Source: Caldifarciminota bacterium RBG_13_43_14 | GTDB taxonomy: Bacteria > Hydrothermota > Tepidihabitantia > SM23-42 | Direction: 5' to 3' | NCBI GenBank assembly: GCA_001771735.1 | Contig: MEUM01000008.1 | Span: forward strand, 1-7,627 | Length of the DNA stretch: 7,627 bases | Shown: positions 1 through 6,032 of the stretch, one piece after another | How the letters are laid out: each line of letters opens with the position of its first letter | Numbering within the stretch: position 1 is the first letter of the stretch | Translations under genes and position numbers: made by a program | The notes under the pieces: generated by a model | What the model saw: the letters and a program-made list of their open reading frames with translations, nothing else | Database searches by the model: none | What the model was told of the DNA's origin: nothing

Positions 1-83
1 GTCAAAAGAAAATATTGCCAATGAGAATTATAGTTGTTTATTTATGCATGAACCTTAATCTTTTATTTTGTATTTAACGGGGT

Positions 84-111
84 TTAGAATTTAGGATTTC
101 GGATTTAGTGC
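84..111. repeat. degenerate heptamer repeat, unit near TTAGGAT
   Basis: Four consecutive 7-base units (84-90, 91-97, 98-104, 105-111) share the frame TTaGgAT; the last is degraded. The patch is non-coding, AT-rich and lies upstream of the first gene. Bases 1-83 before it show no ORF, RNA or clear motif. It belongs to the same class of 7-base-period patches seen at 156-190, 2202-2236, 5933-5967, 6611-6645 and 7581-7601. Confidence 0.55.
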
Positions 112-155
112 TTTATCATTATCACCTTTTCTCCTCTGAGCCTTTTCATTTTTTT

Positions 156-190
156 GCCGATTAGAGAGTAACGATTAGCGATTAGCGTTC
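156..190. repeat. degenerate heptamer repeat, unit near AGCGATT
   Basis: The stretch tiles as five 7-base units (156, 163, 170, 177, 184). Units three and four are AACGATT and AGCGATT, and the flanking units are more divergent. It ends about 10 bases before the -35 box of the first gene's promoter, so it could influence that promoter or be a neutral repeat next to it. Its function is unknown. Confidence 0.6.
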
Positions 191-199
191 TTATTATAA

Positions 200-227
200 T
201 TGACATATCGGGCAACGATGCTATAAT
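200..227 (+). promoter_or_regulatory. consensus sigma-70-type promoter, leaderless
   Basis: TTGACA at 200-205 and TATAAT at 222-227 both match the bacterial housekeeping consensus exactly, separated by 16 bases. Only five bases lie between the -10 box and the ATG at 233. Transcription should therefore begin at or next to the start codon, giving a leaderless mRNA. No Shine-Dalgarno sequence is present. The start position is inferred from normal -10 to +1 spacing. Confidence 0.8.
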
Positions 228-232
228 GGTTT

Positions 233-898
233 ATGAAAAAAACTTTTATAATATTATTGCCATTTATGTTGAGTTTCGCTCAGTTTCTGCCTGATGTCTG
301 GTCACAGTCCTACTGCACTTATGATATTGCTGAGGTAATGCCGGTAAATGGTTATTCATTGGGATTTAGCATTAATAATTATTGCTTGTGGAGTCATGAT
401 CCGGATAGTGTAAGTTATGATCAGCGCCGTTTTGATCTTTTTGCCCATCTTACGCTTGCTCACAAACTTGAATTTGGTATTAAGTATTCATATCCGACCA
501 GTGGAATTTTAGAGTTGAAATATCAATATCTATCCGATCCCTTGAACGGAGCGGTTAAGCTTGGCATTAGTTACATGAAGGGAACCAGGATCGGATTGAT
601 TACCGATTATGTTTTTGATATTTATCCAACGCTTGTTTTTGACAAACCGATCACCTCAATGATCGGTGTTTATATTGCTCCAAAGGTGATCTATTCAATT
701 CATCTTCGTGACCGCCAAGAGCATTCGACCCGGCCGCCGCATTATTTATTTCAATATGGTCTTGGTCTTGGATTTTATTTTGGAAATAGATTTATCATCA
801 TGCCGGAGAGCAATTGGTTACGCGGCCGCGATGAAGGAGATTACACCATAAATCAGTTTGGTCTTGCGGTCAAACTAAGATTCAAAGAGGAATATTAG
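233..898 (+). CDS. secreted, probable outer-membrane beta-barrel protein
   Basis: The 221-residue product starts with a signal peptide: MKK, then a hydrophobic stretch to about residue 20. The cleavage site is uncertain, near residue 16 or residue 24. The rest alternates short polar and hydrophobic stretches rich in Tyr, Phe and Gly, such as YSLGFSI and YGLGLGFYFG, and ends in a likely final beta-strand with a C-terminal Tyr. This is the usual look of a small outer-membrane barrel, but I recognise no named family. The ATG is chosen because a consensus promoter ends five bases before it; there is no Shine-Dalgarno. It is transcribed alone and converges on the aspartate kinase gene with a 6-base gap. 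Its role is unknown, and a periplasmic beta-rich protein is the main alternative. Confidence 0.7.
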   Translation: MKKTFIILLPFMLSFAQFLPDVWSQSYCTYDIAEVMPVNGYSLGFSINNYCLWSHDPDSVSYDQRRFDLFAHLTLAHKLEFGIKYSYPTSGILELKYQYLSDPLNGAVKLGISYMKGTRIGLITDYVFDIYPTLVFDKPITSMIGVYIAPKVIYSIHLRDRQEHSTRPPHYLFQYGLGLGFYFGNRFIIMPESNWLRGRDEGDYTINQFGLAVKLRFKEEY

Positions 899-904
899 GG
901 GGAT

Positions 905-2116
905 TTATTTCTTACAAAGATTGAATTTGTTTAGCAGGCTCTTTATTGCTTGATCACGGTACTTCTTTCTCAAAAATATATTAAGCGACAATTCAGAGGT
1001 TGTGATCGCTTCAACATGTGCTTTGGCTTTAGCAAGAGCATTAAAAGTATCGTTCAACACTTTACTGTCGGATCCGATCCCATGGCCAATGACACTGATC
1101 GAAACAATGTCAATTGCTTCCCGGATGCGATTAATTTCAAGACGCGTGATCATTTTTTTCAGTATTTGCTTAACTATATCTTTTTCTACGAGTGGCGTGA
1201 TGAAGGATAAATCAAAACGTTTGGCCTCGGATACGCCATGGAAGAAAAATTTCAAATGCACACCGCCATCGGTCAATTCATTAACGATTTGCGATAGATA
1301 ACGAGGGCGTCTTAAAACCTGAATCAAGGTAATCAAATAAAGATCATCGCCATGGGTTATCGCCTTGGGTTGTGGATGCTCTAATCCTTCAAGTTTAGTT
1401 ATCAATGTACCTTTTCTATTATTGAAACTGTTCCGAATCTCAACCGGTACCCTATGGCGAGCGGCAATGCCTGAAGCCCGCGGATGTAATACCTGGGCGC
1501 CGCGGCTGGAAAGCTCGAGCATTTCATCATAAGAGATCTTGTCTATTTTTTGCACTCCGGGGAATCGGTTCGGATCTTCGGTATATACCCCATCGACATC
1601 AGTATATATTATACATTTCTCGGCATTGAGCACTGCGGTCAGGGCAAGCGCGGTTGTATCTGAGCCGCCGCGACCGAGGGTGGTGATTTCTTTTTCCCCG
1701 CTAACTCCTTGAAAACCACAGATCACTGGTATTTTGCCGTCATTGAGAGCATTACGTACCCGGTCTCCCCGGATCTCAATTATTCTCGCATCCGTATGTT
1801 TCGTGTCGGTTATTATACCGACCTGAGAACCGGTAAAGGAAATCGACTGGAGTTTCATCTGGTCAAGAGCAATCGAAAGCAGAGCAACCGAAATTCTTTC
1901 GCCGGCGGTCAAAAGCATATCAAGTTCGCGCGCTTTAGGATTGGGGGTTATTTGATGACCCATCTTAAAAAGTTGATCAGTTGTATGACCCATTGCCGAA
2001 ACGACTACAACGACATCATGATTTTTCTGGAGCCGGGCGACTTTTCTAGCAGCAGCTTTTATCAGGTCTGGAGTTGCTACCGATGTACCGCCGAATTTCA
2101 TGACCACTATCGACAT
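905..2116 (-). CDS. lysC: aspartate kinase, monofunctional
   Basis: The enzyme phosphorylates L-aspartate with ATP, the first step toward lysine, threonine, methionine and diaminopimelate. The 403-residue product is the usual length for monofunctional aspartokinase. The amino-acid-kinase domain spans about residues 2-240, with KFGGTS at 7-12, GRGGSDTTA at 148-156, TDVDGVYTEDPN at 172-183 and HPRA at 211-214. A C-terminal regulatory region of two ACT-like repeats follows (about 258-330 and 337-400). The second keeps VSISVIGHGIG and TTSELSLNIF. The first is divergent, so feedback control by lysine or threonine cannot be assumed. The ATG at 2116 lies six bases after a TATAAT box and has no Shine-Dalgarno, so the message is probably leaderless. 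An in-frame ATG at 2101 (Met6) is the alternative start. The gene stands alone, between the convergent barrel gene and the sugar transferase. Confidence 0.95.
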   Translation of the reverse strand: MSIVVMKFGGTSVATPDLIKAAARKVARLQKNHDVVVVVSAMGHTTDQLFKMGHQITPNPKARELDMLLTAGERISVALLSIALDQMKLQSISFTGSQVGIITDTKHTDARIIEIRGDRVRNALNDGKIPVICGFQGVSGEKEITTLGRGGSDTTALALTAVLNAEKCIIYTDVDGVYTEDPNRFPGVQKIDKISYDEMLELSSRGAQVLHPRASGIAARHRVPVEIRNSFNNRKGTLITKLEGLEHPQPKAITHGDDLYLITLIQVLRRPRYLSQIVNELTDGGVHLKFFFHGVSEAKRFDLSFITPLVEKDIVKQILKKMITRLEINRIREAIDIVSISVIGHGIGSDSKVLNDTFNALAKAKAHVEAITTSELSLNIFLRKKYRDQAIKSLLNKFNLCKK

Positions 2117-2122
2117 GGTGGA

Positions 2123-2150
2123 ATTATATCAAAAACTCGATATAAATCAA
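2123..2150 (-). promoter_or_regulatory. promoter of aspartate kinase gene, leaderless
   Basis: Read on the minus strand, TTGATT (2150-2145) and TATAAT (2128-2123) are separated by 16 bases. Six bases then separate the -10 box from the ATG at 2116, which puts the predicted +1 at or beside the A of the start codon. This implies leaderless translation, as for the first gene. The start site is inferred. Confidence 0.7.
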
Positions 2151-2190
2151 GAGGAGGATCTGATTACGGTTTATTATTTTTTTACGTCTT

Positions 2191-2236
2191 GCAGTATTTT
2201 TCACTGCTTACTGCCTACTGCTTACTGTATACTGTC
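2191..2236. repeat. heptamer repeat, unit TACTGCT, with inverted half-unit
   Basis: Five 7-base units run from 2202 to 2236. All contain ACTG; the middle three are TACTGCC, TACTGCT and TACTGTA. Just before them, GCAGT (2191-2195) is the inverse of the unit core and can pair with ACTGC (2203-2207) around a 7-base loop. The array ends two bases from the stop codon of the sugar transferase, so it would form that gene's 3' end. There is no following T-run on the minus strand, so it is not a classical terminator. Confidence 0.65.
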
Positions 2237-2238
2237 TT

Positions 2239-3546
2239 TTAGTGTGCTCCTTCGCGTTTCAATACGGTTAAAATGGTTTTAAAAAATATTTTTAGATCCA
2301 AACGTAGTGACATATTGTTTATATACTCAAGATCGTGCTCAAGCTTACTCTTTACATCTTCGATCGAACGGTCATAGCGATGTTTCACCTGGGCAAGACC
2401 GGTTATACCCGGGTGCACGCTGAGTCGGAGACTATAAAGTGGTATCTTTTTCTTTAACTGCTCGACAAATGATGGACGCTCAGGTCTTGGGCCGATGAAA
2501 CTCATATCACCGTCCAGAACGTTAAATAATTGAGGCAGCTCATCGATCCTTAACGGCCGCATGATCGAACCCATCCGGGTAATACGATGATCATTCTTGC
2601 GTGCCCAAACCGGACCGGTGTGCTTTTCCGCATCGGTTATCATTGAACGGAATTTCAAAAGGGTGAAGTTACTACCTCTAAAACCAACTCTTTTTTGCCT
2701 ATATAATACCGGACCCTCGCTGTCGAGTCTTATAATCAATGCGCTAAAAAGCATGATCGGTCCAAAAATAATCAATCCCAGGATCGCCAGCGTAATATCG
2801 ACAATACGCTTTAAAAATCTATCCCAGGTCGAGAGCGGATGAAATATTACTTTTAAAAATGGTGATTCACTTACTTTTTGAACAAGAAAATATTGATAGA
2901 CCAGCGGATATAGCTTTGGTGATACAAAGATCTCAAACCGGGTGGCGGCTAACTGTGAAATGATCTTCAGCATCTGTTCAGGTTTATTGCCGCTGCTTTC
3001 GATAATTATTCCATCAACACCATTATAATCTAATATTGATGCTGGTATTGTTGGATTGATCGAACTGAGCTTGATCTTTTCGACAACACTAAAATGCCCG
3101 TAATTATCGATATGATCCCCATTCTGGAAAATAAGTACTTTTTCCTGCGCTGGTTTTTTATATTCTCCGAACAGACCACGCCATAAAAATCGCCAGGCAA
3201 TCACTATCCCCATCATGATCAAGTATGATGGAATAAAACCCCTGGCCTTTATGAAATCAATCCCCAAGACATATGCAGTTGCAAGAACAATAAGAAATCC
3301 AAGGAATATTACCTGAATCACCTTAAATGTTTCATTGATCAATTGAATTCGTGTTCGGCTCTCGTACAGGTCAAAGGTCTGAAAAAGAAATAACCAATAA
3401 ACTAAGGCAATGAAATTTCCAAGCAATGCATGGAAACTTAATAATGACTGATTTATTTCCGATGCTTTCCAGGCAATAAAGAATGCAAAGACGAGAAAAA
3501 CCGCATCGCCTATGATTGTCAGTATTATTTCAGTTCTTCGGGACAT
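2239..3546 (-). CDS. polyprenyl-phosphate sugar-1-phosphate transferase (WcaJ/WbaP-type)
   Basis: This membrane enzyme moves a sugar-1-phosphate from a nucleotide sugar to undecaprenyl phosphate, starting assembly of an exopolysaccharide, capsule or O-antigen unit. The 435-residue product has four N-terminal membrane segments (about 5-28, 42-57, 77-97, 103-122). A soluble nucleotide-binding-like middle region follows (about 134-210), then the catalytic bacterial sugar transferase domain (about 245-435). Visible in that domain are the membrane-embedded helix 247-272, KFRSM at 298-302, the catalytic Asp-Glu pair at 335-336 and GPRPERP at 352-358. The sugar cannot be predicted. The ATG at 3546 is the only upstream start, because an in-frame TAG lies seven codons before it. 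The nearest Shine-Dalgarno (GGAG at 3577-3574) is oddly distant, about 27 bases. No other glycan genes are in the window. Confidence 0.92.
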   Translation of the reverse strand: MSRRTEIILTIIGDAVFLVFAFFIAWKASEINQSLLSFHALLGNFIALVYWLFLFQTFDLYESRTRIQLINETFKVIQVIFLGFLIVLATAYVLGIDFIKARGFIPSYLIMMGIVIAWRFLWRGLFGEYKKPAQEKVLIFQNGDHIDNYGHFSVVEKIKLSSINPTIPASILDYNGVDGIIIESSGNKPEQMLKIISQLAATRFEIFVSPKLYPLVYQYFLVQKVSESPFLKVIFHPLSTWDRFLKRIVDITLAILGLIIFGPIMLFSALIIRLDSEGPVLYRQKRVGFRGSNFTLLKFRSMITDAEKHTGPVWARKNDHRITRMGSIMRPLRIDELPQLFNVLDGDMSFIGPRPERPSFVEQLKKKIPLYSLRLSVHPGITGLAQVKHRYDRSIEDVKSKLEHDLEYINNMSLRLDLKIFFKTILTVLKREGAH

Positions 3547-3704
3547 CCAACGTCGGAAGGGTCGCTATTCCTCTCCTTTTTTATGAATAATATAACAAAC
3601 CCTTAAGCTAATTTGCTTATTGTTTGTGTAGTTTTTTTGAAAATTCCACTCAGTATTAAGATGCATCCAACATATAAAAAGTCGCTAGCAATCCTCCTTA
3701 CGAA
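3544..3704 (-). promoter_or_regulatory. long mRNA leader of the sugar transferase with a duplicated start-region motif
   Basis: From the predicted +1 near 3704 to the ATG at 3546 lies a leader of about 158 bases. On the minus strand it holds GGAG, then TAGCGAC, nine variable bases, then GTTGGATG, where the final ATG is the start codon of the transferase (3567-3544). The same arrangement occurs exactly 120 bases upstream (3687-3664), preceded by a strong AAGGAGG (3699-3693). A 33-codon frame runs from the upstream ATG (3666) to the TAG at 3567-3565, in the same frame as the transferase. I see no known riboswitch. The motif duplication is directly visible; a regulatory role is inference. Confidence 0.45.
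3565..3666 (-). CDS. possible 33-codon leader peptide (doubtful)
   Basis: The frame begins with the ATG of the upstream copy of the duplicated motif and ends at the TAG inside the downstream copy. It lies in the same frame as the sugar transferase, seven codons before its ATG. The peptide is polar and Asn/Lys-rich, has no recognisable domain, and its Shine-Dalgarno is about 26 bases from the ATG. It may be no more than a chance open frame in AT-rich DNA. Confidence 0.15.
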   Translation of the reverse strand: MHLNTEWNFQKNYTNNKQISLRVCYIIHKKGEE

Positions 3705-3710
3705 TTATAA

Positions 3711-3738
3711 ATTATATTGAAAATACCGGAATTGTCAA
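3711..3738 (-). promoter_or_regulatory. consensus promoter for the sugar transferase gene
   Basis: On the minus strand, perfect TTGACA (3738-3733) and TATAAT (3716-3711) boxes are separated by 16 bases. The predicted transcription start is near 3704. Unlike the other minus-strand gene promoter at 2123-2150, it is far from the coding start and so implies a long leader. Confidence 0.75.
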
Positions 3739-3752
3739 TAGGGGAAAATACC

Positions 3753-3777
3753 AGATTTCCGCAAAAGCCGGAAATCT
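3753..3777. promoter_or_regulatory. perfect 9-bp inverted repeat between divergent promoters
   Basis: AGATTTCCG (3753-3761) and CGGAAATCT (3769-3777) are exact reverse complements around a 7-base spacer. The repeat sits almost midway between the -35 boxes of the sugar transferase promoter (3733-3738) and the pdxA promoter (3787-3792). It lies outside both predicted transcripts, so a protein-binding operator is more likely than an RNA hairpin. No regulator can be named. Confidence 0.55.
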
Positions 3778-3786
3778 CTGATTCAC

Positions 3787-3814
3787 TTGACTTTTACCCT
3801 GTCGACTTTATAAT
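3787..3814 (+). promoter_or_regulatory. promoter of the pdxA-lipoprotein operon, near-leaderless
   Basis: TTGACT (3787-3792) and TATAAT (3809-3814) are spaced by 16 bases. The ATG at 3826 lies 11 bases beyond the -10 box, leaving a predicted 5' leader of only about four or five bases and no room for a Shine-Dalgarno. A second TATAAT at 3820-3825 directly abuts the ATG but has no -35 box at a workable distance. Confidence 0.75.
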
Positions 3815-3825
3815 TAACCTATAAT

Positions 3826-4743
3826 ATGCTTATCGGTATCACGCTTGGCGATCCATCTGGTATCGGGCCGGAGATCATTCTAAAAAGTGCAGTTAATCTG
3901 ATCAAATATCGCGATTTATACATATTTGGCAGCAGCCGTGTATTAAAAAAAACCGCAAACGATCTAAAGCTAACAAAGCAATATCGCCTTTTAAAGAACC
4001 GGATCATTGATTGTGTGGATTATATCGAATTTAATTATGGCCGGCCAAACATCAATACCGGCAAGGTCGCCATTCAATCCATTGACTGTAGTTTGAAATC
4101 CGTCTGCGACATTATTGTCACGGCACCGATTGTCAAGGAAGTAATAACCCGTTCATTGCCAGGTTTTATCGGCCACACCGAATATTACGCAAAATATCAT
4201 GATGTACACGATTTTGCCATGATCGGCATACATCATGATAAACGGATTATGCTGCTTACAACTCATCAACCGTTGCGCCATGCGATAAATAAGATTCAGC
4301 CGGCGATGATCGTTTCCAAACTCAGGTTATTCGATCACGGTCTTAAAAAATATTTCAAAATTGAAAATCCAATAATCGCGGTCAGCGCCCTGAATCCCCA
4401 TGCTTTTGAATTCAGCCTGGGCGAAGACGAAGAGATTGCAGAAGCGGTGTTGATCGCCCGGCGCCAGGGGATAAATGCCAAAGGTCCTTATGCGGCCGAT
4501 TCTATTTATCAAAGGCGATACGATGGTTTTTTGACCATGTATCATGATCAGGCAATGATCTTTTTGAAATCGAGAAAAGATGGTTTGAATTTTACCCTTG
4601 GATTACCTCGAATCCGGTTATCTCCCCTGTATGGCGCGGCTCTTGATATCGCCGGCAAGAACATCGCCGAAAATTCGGGCTTGATTAAGGCCGTGCGAAC
4701 CGGTATACTATTATACAAGAATGCGAGGAATTATGAATCATAG
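3826..4743 (+). CDS. pdxA: 4-hydroxythreonine-4-phosphate dehydrogenase PdxA
   Basis: PdxA oxidises 4-phosphohydroxy-L-threonine with NAD(P)+; the product decarboxylates and is used by PdxJ to make pyridoxine phosphate (vitamin B6). The 305 residues are slightly shorter than the E. coli enzyme. It opens with ITLGDPSGIGPE (5-16). Residues matching the known metal ligands are His147 (TTHQPL), His192 (LNPH) and His240 (MYHDQ). Those matching substrate contacts are His117-Thr118 (GHTE), Lys248, Asn255 and Arg264. Two usually conserved stretches differ: the glycine-rich segment after LNPH reads AFEFSLGEDEE, and the usual Asp-His-Gly-Thr near residue 268 is Leu-Tyr-Gly-Ala. Activity is therefore likely, but a related dehydrogenase of the PdxA family is possible. 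It is first in a two-gene operon, and its end overlaps the next gene by 11 bases. Confidence 0.88.
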   Translation: MLIGITLGDPSGIGPEIILKSAVNLIKYRDLYIFGSSRVLKKTANDLKLTKQYRLLKNRIIDCVDYIEFNYGRPNINTGKVAIQSIDCSLKSVCDIIVTAPIVKEVITRSLPGFIGHTEYYAKYHDVHDFAMIGIHHDKRIMLLTTHQPLRHAINKIQPAMIVSKLRLFDHGLKKYFKIENPIIAVSALNPHAFEFSLGEDEEIAEAVLIARRQGINAKGPYAADSIYQRRYDGFLTMYHDQAMIFLKSRKDGLNFTLGLPRIRLSPLYGAALDIAGKNIAENSGLIKAVRTGILLYKNARNYES

Positions 4744-5935
4744 AAATAAACATAGATTTTTTTTCGGGATTGTTTTTGGACTTCTGTTCTTATGCCTTGT
4801 TTTGACATCCGGATGTAAAGGCAAGACCAAGCTGAGCAAGGGAGTTGATCTGGTAAAAAAAGGCGATTATGCTCAGGCAGTAAAAACTCTTAATCAGGCT
4901 TTAAAACAGGACTCCCTCAATGCTGAAATTCACTACAATCTGAGTTTCGCCTATGCGCATCTTGATTCAATGAAAAAAGCAATGCTGCACTATCTATTTC
5001 TTGTCGATACCGTTTCACCGTACCAGGATTCAGTACAAATACGCGAAATGCTCGGCGTTGCCCTTGGTCTCGATCCATATACGACCAGTTTGATCACGAT
5101 GGGAAAAATAAATCAATTTAAAGGTGTTTTTAGCCCAAAGGCCGAGACGATCGCGCTTGCGGCTGCAAAGCGCGATGTTGCCAAGATCTATTTGATCAAT
5201 CTGGATGGAAGCACGATCGAAATCGCATCGAGACGGGGCATGAACACCGATCCGGATTACTCGCCCATTGGCGACAAAATAGTTTTCACTTCGGACCAGG
5301 ACGGAAATGAAGAGATCTATCTCTATGAAATAAAATCGAAGAATTTAACCCGCCTGACCAATTATCCGCGCCAGGATTATTCACCAAGTTTTTCGCCTGA
5401 CGGTTCCGAGATCGTCTTTGTCTCCAACATGGACGATCAATATAAATGGGAAGTTTATAAAATGAGTTTGAAAACCCTGAAACCAAAACGGCTTACCAGC
5501 AATGTTTACTGGGATGGTTTTCCCCGTTACAGCGCGGACGGGAAATACATTACCTTTTCCTCAAGACGTAACGGCAGCGAGGATATTTACATAATGAATT
5601 CCAATGGCAGCGGCGAAAAGGTGTTGTATCAAACTACGGCCAATGAGAATGATGCCACGCTTATCAACGACGAACTTTTTTTCAAATCCGATCAAAACGG
5701 TGACTGGGAGATCTATCGATATAATTTATCGACAAGGCAGTTGACGCGCTTAACCAACAATAAATACCCGGATTGGAATCCGCGCATATCCCGTGACGCC
5801 TCTCGATTACTGGTCGCGCGCAAGATCAAGAATCGCTGGCAATTAATGTATGTAAATCTAAAAAATCCGCTGCCGGCTGAACTGCTCGCCGAGAAGATTC
5901 GCGAGCACTTATCAATAAAAACAGATGGCAGATAA
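4733..5935 (+). CDS. TPR and beta-propeller (TolB-like, PD40) lipoprotein
   Basis: The start used is ATG 4733, since GAGG at 4725-4728 lies four bases before it and it gives a clean lipoprotein signal; an in-frame ATG at 4721 would add four residues. The 400-residue product has a hydrophobic signal ending in LTSGC (lipid-modified Cys28). A TPR pair follows (about 34-94), then six PD40/WD40-like units (about 130-165, 174-206, 214-246, 262-292, 308-335, 346-378) with repeats such as SPDGSEIVF and NGDWEIY. These should close a six-bladed propeller like the C-terminal domain of TolB. It is probably a membrane-anchored periplasmic binding or scaffold protein. It is not TolB itself, because the TolB N-terminal domain is replaced by TPRs and no tolA, tolQ, tolR or pal is nearby. 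The 11-base overlap implies translational coupling to pdxA. Confidence 0.85.
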   Translation: MNHRNKHRFFFGIVFGLLFLCLVLTSGCKGKTKLSKGVDLVKKGDYAQAVKTLNQALKQDSLNAEIHYNLSFAYAHLDSMKKAMLHYLFLVDTVSPYQDSVQIREMLGVALGLDPYTTSLITMGKINQFKGVFSPKAETIALAAAKRDVAKIYLINLDGSTIEIASRRGMNTDPDYSPIGDKIVFTSDQDGNEEIYLYEIKSKNLTRLTNYPRQDYSPSFSPDGSEIVFVSNMDDQYKWEVYKMSLKTLKPKRLTSNVYWDGFPRYSADGKYITFSSRRNGSEDIYIMNSNGSGEKVLYQTTANENDATLINDELFFKSDQNGDWEIYRYNLSTRQLTRLTNNKYPDWNPRISRDASRLLVARKIKNRWQLMYVNLKNPLPAELLAEKIREHLSIKTDGR

Positions 5936-5967
5936 CGGTCATCAGTTAACGGTTATTTGTTATCGGT
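5933..5967. repeat. degenerate heptamer repeat, unit TAACGGT
   Basis: Five 7-base units (5933, 5940, 5947, 5954, 5961) include TAACGGT twice exactly plus TATCGGT and weaker copies. The array starts on the TAA stop codon of the propeller lipoprotein and stops 12 bases before the next promoter's -35 box. No terminator separates the two transcription units. Confidence 0.65.
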
Positions 5968-5979
5968 AACATTTTTGCC

Positions 5980-6007
5980 TTGACAAAATCAGAATTATGT
6001 GTATACT
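5980..6007 (+). promoter_or_regulatory. promoter of the 166-residue barrel protein gene
   Basis: TTGACA (5980-5985) and TATACT (6002-6007) are separated by 16 bases. The predicted +1 near 6014 gives a leader of about 19 bases that contains AAGGAGG (6021-6027). This is the only promoter here with an ordinary short leader and strong ribosome-binding site, which suggests high expression. Confidence 0.8.
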
Positions 6008-6032
6008 TCCCATAGTGGAAAAGGAGGTTTTA

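Noticed and set aside
84..2236. CRISPR-like array
   Set aside because: The repeats are 7 bases long, directly tandem and degenerate, with no spacers and no cas genes nearby.
1709..2242. 177-codon plus-strand frame opposite the aspartate kinase
   Set aside because: It is antisense to highly conserved kinase motifs, has no promoter or Shine-Dalgarno, and gives no recognisable protein. Smaller frames opposite other genes were dismissed for the same reasons.
3741..3777. Possible c-di-GMP (GEMM) riboswitch, from CGCAAAAGCC-like bases
   Set aside because: Only a few bases resemble the core. The rest of the fold is missing, and the stretch lies upstream of the pdxA promoter, outside the transcript.
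4721..4732. Start of the lipoprotein at 4721
   Set aside because: GAGG lies after that ATG and before the one at 4733. The shorter start gives a standard lipoprotein signal, though the four-residue difference is not decisive.
4733..5935. Genuine TolB of the Tol-Pal system
   Set aside because: The propeller is TolB-like, but the N-terminal TolB domain is absent and replaced by TPRs, the protein is a lipoprotein, and no tol or pal genes are adjacent.
5997..6032. Longer start (12 extra residues) for the 166-residue barrel protein
   Set aside because: The ATG at 5997 falls between the -35 and -10 boxes, and a strong Shine-Dalgarno marks the ATG at 6033.
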